DNA from: Ramazzottius varieornatus
Lineage: Eukaryota > Tardigrada > Eutardigrada > Parachela > Ramazzottiidae
DNA: 64,000 nt
Assembly: GCA_001949185.1 (NCBI GenBank)
Contig: BDGG01000011.1
Span: 728,454 to 792,453, forward strand
Reading direction: 5' to 3'
The notes under the pieces: model-generated
Databases searched by the model: none
What the model was told of the DNA's origin: nothing
What the model saw: only the letters and a program-made list of their open reading frames with translations
Position numbers and translations under genes: made by a program
Shown: piece after piece, positions 63,309-64,000 of the stretch
How the letters are laid out: the number at the start of each line of letters is the position of its first letter
Numbering within the stretch: position 1 is the first letter of the stretch

Positions 63309-64000
63309 GGTGGACTCTCAGACTGCTGCATAAACGCGCTTTTTCCTGATTCAGTTCTGGAAGAATGGAGATTAATGTAGATGGACGTACGTTATGGAGC
63401 AAGACTGAAGATTGCGGTGGAGAAGCAGTAGTTGCGCTTCGTTGATTATTTCCCGGTCCAGCTCGTCGTCCGGCATCACGTCGAACATTCCACAGGCTTT
63501 GTCAAGATGAAAGCATTTCTTCTGCGACTGCGTCACCTGAAGGAAAAAACGAGAGTTAACAAATGAGATAGCGTGATAATGTTTGTGCACCAACGCGATG
63601 AGAAACATACTTTGCCTTGGCTGATTTCCGCGTTCCTCTCCCATTGGGACTGCAGGATGCGCTCGATGGCGCTGTCTTCAATAGCATTCAACAGTGGCTC
63701 CATGCTTCCAGCCTATAAATGAAACAAAAATGCTTGTGGAATTCAAGGCGGACCAACTCGACAAGATCGCTATCCCAAGCGGTGCACGCTTCCAGCCAAC
63801 AGCACTCGAAACGTGCGTCACTTTGCCAACTCAAAGAGATGGTTTTATCAAGAGGCGCACGCTCTCAGCCGATAATACTGAGTACGTACGTCACTTGGAG
63901 CAACAATTTCGTCGACTTGCCATTTCTCCATAGATAAAGTGAATGAATGGGATGTTTCGAGAAACTGATCATACCAGAAGTAGTAGGGAATCTGTCAGTG
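63251..64000 (-). CDS. 3' end of an unassigned gene (5' end outside window)
   Basis: Minus-strand exons 64000-63975 (partial), 63712-63611, 63536-63391 and 63356-63251 join in phase and end at TAA. Visible residues: LTDSLLLL, then MEPLLNAIEDSAIERILQSQ, a segment with two cysteines (KKCFHLDKACGMFD), the acidic PDDELDREIINEAQLLLLHR, and a short polar tail. No domain is recognised. The first intron carries hairpin locus 50. Confidence 0.55.
63749..63922. repeat. palindromic hairpin element, locus 50 (two units)
   Basis: Intron of the last partial gene; hairpins at about 63774-63824 and 63852-63899. Confidence 0.9.

Noticed and set aside
1-64000. Bacterial or viral origin of the window
   Set aside because: Consistent GT-AG introns, multidomain animal signalling proteins and secreted animal domains occur from end to end.

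Overview
The window is nuclear DNA of an animal with a compact, intron-rich genome. Most genes are split by GT-AG introns of roughly 50-400 bases and sit on both strands a few hundred bases apart. Gene content includes chitin-binding and chitinase proteins, EB-like Cys-rich secreted proteins, fasciclin, p190RhoGAP and PDZ-RhoGEF, which points to an ecdysozoan invertebrate. A tardigrade would fit the gene density and intermediate GC, but nothing here proves the phylum. There is no sign of prokaryotic or organellar sequence.

Layout. 1-626: C-terminal end of an unassigned plus-strand gene. 1084-2014 (-): Gly/Tyr/Ser-rich secreted protein. 2829-6725 (-): Rap1-like telomere protein with a Myb-type domain. 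7.1-8.5 kb: fold-back mobile elements. 8596-9405 (-): small secreted protein. 11308-12380 (-): ornithine decarboxylase antizyme with its +1 frameshift site. 12.4-16.8 kb: long stretch without a convincing gene. 16843-28623 (+): p190RhoGAP in 24 exons. 29379-37808 (-): PDZ-RhoGEF (PDZ, RGS-like, C1, DH, PH) in 11 exons, tail to tail with the RhoGAP. 38609-40958 (+): eIF3 subunit g. 41685-42612 (+): CBM14 chitin-binding protein. 43023-44293 (-): dsRNA-binding protein. 44980-46949 (-): unassigned gene. 48328-50194 (-): EB-like Cys-rich protein. 52553-55110 (+): GH18 chitinase with CBM14. 55212-57173 (-): two-domain fasciclin protein. 58276-59658 (+): intronless Pro-rich secreted repeat protein. 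60.5-62.1 kb: two prepropeptide-like genes facing each other. 62.5-64 kb: 3' ends of one or two minus-strand genes.

Two biological themes stand out. An inactivator and an activator of Rho share one 756-base intergenic gap. From about 41 kb to the end, many genes encode secreted, extracellular-matrix or cuticle-like products, and several of these have a TATA box, unlike the housekeeping and signalling genes.

The most unusual feature is a family of near-perfect palindromes. Each is about 50-60 bases, usually framed by longer inverted arms, with the core AAGTGGCGCACG...CGTGCGCCACTT. I count about 50 loci and about 86 hairpin units in 64 kb. Roughly four fifths lie inside introns, at most one locus per intron, and none lies in an exon I could support. 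Many loci carry two or three hairpins in a row. They look like a very abundant fold-back MITE whose intronic copies would be transcribed as stable hairpins.

Exon models were joined by hand from splice signals and reading phase. Where phases close exactly to a whole number of codons this is stated. Family names rest on motifs recognised by eye; no database search was possible.
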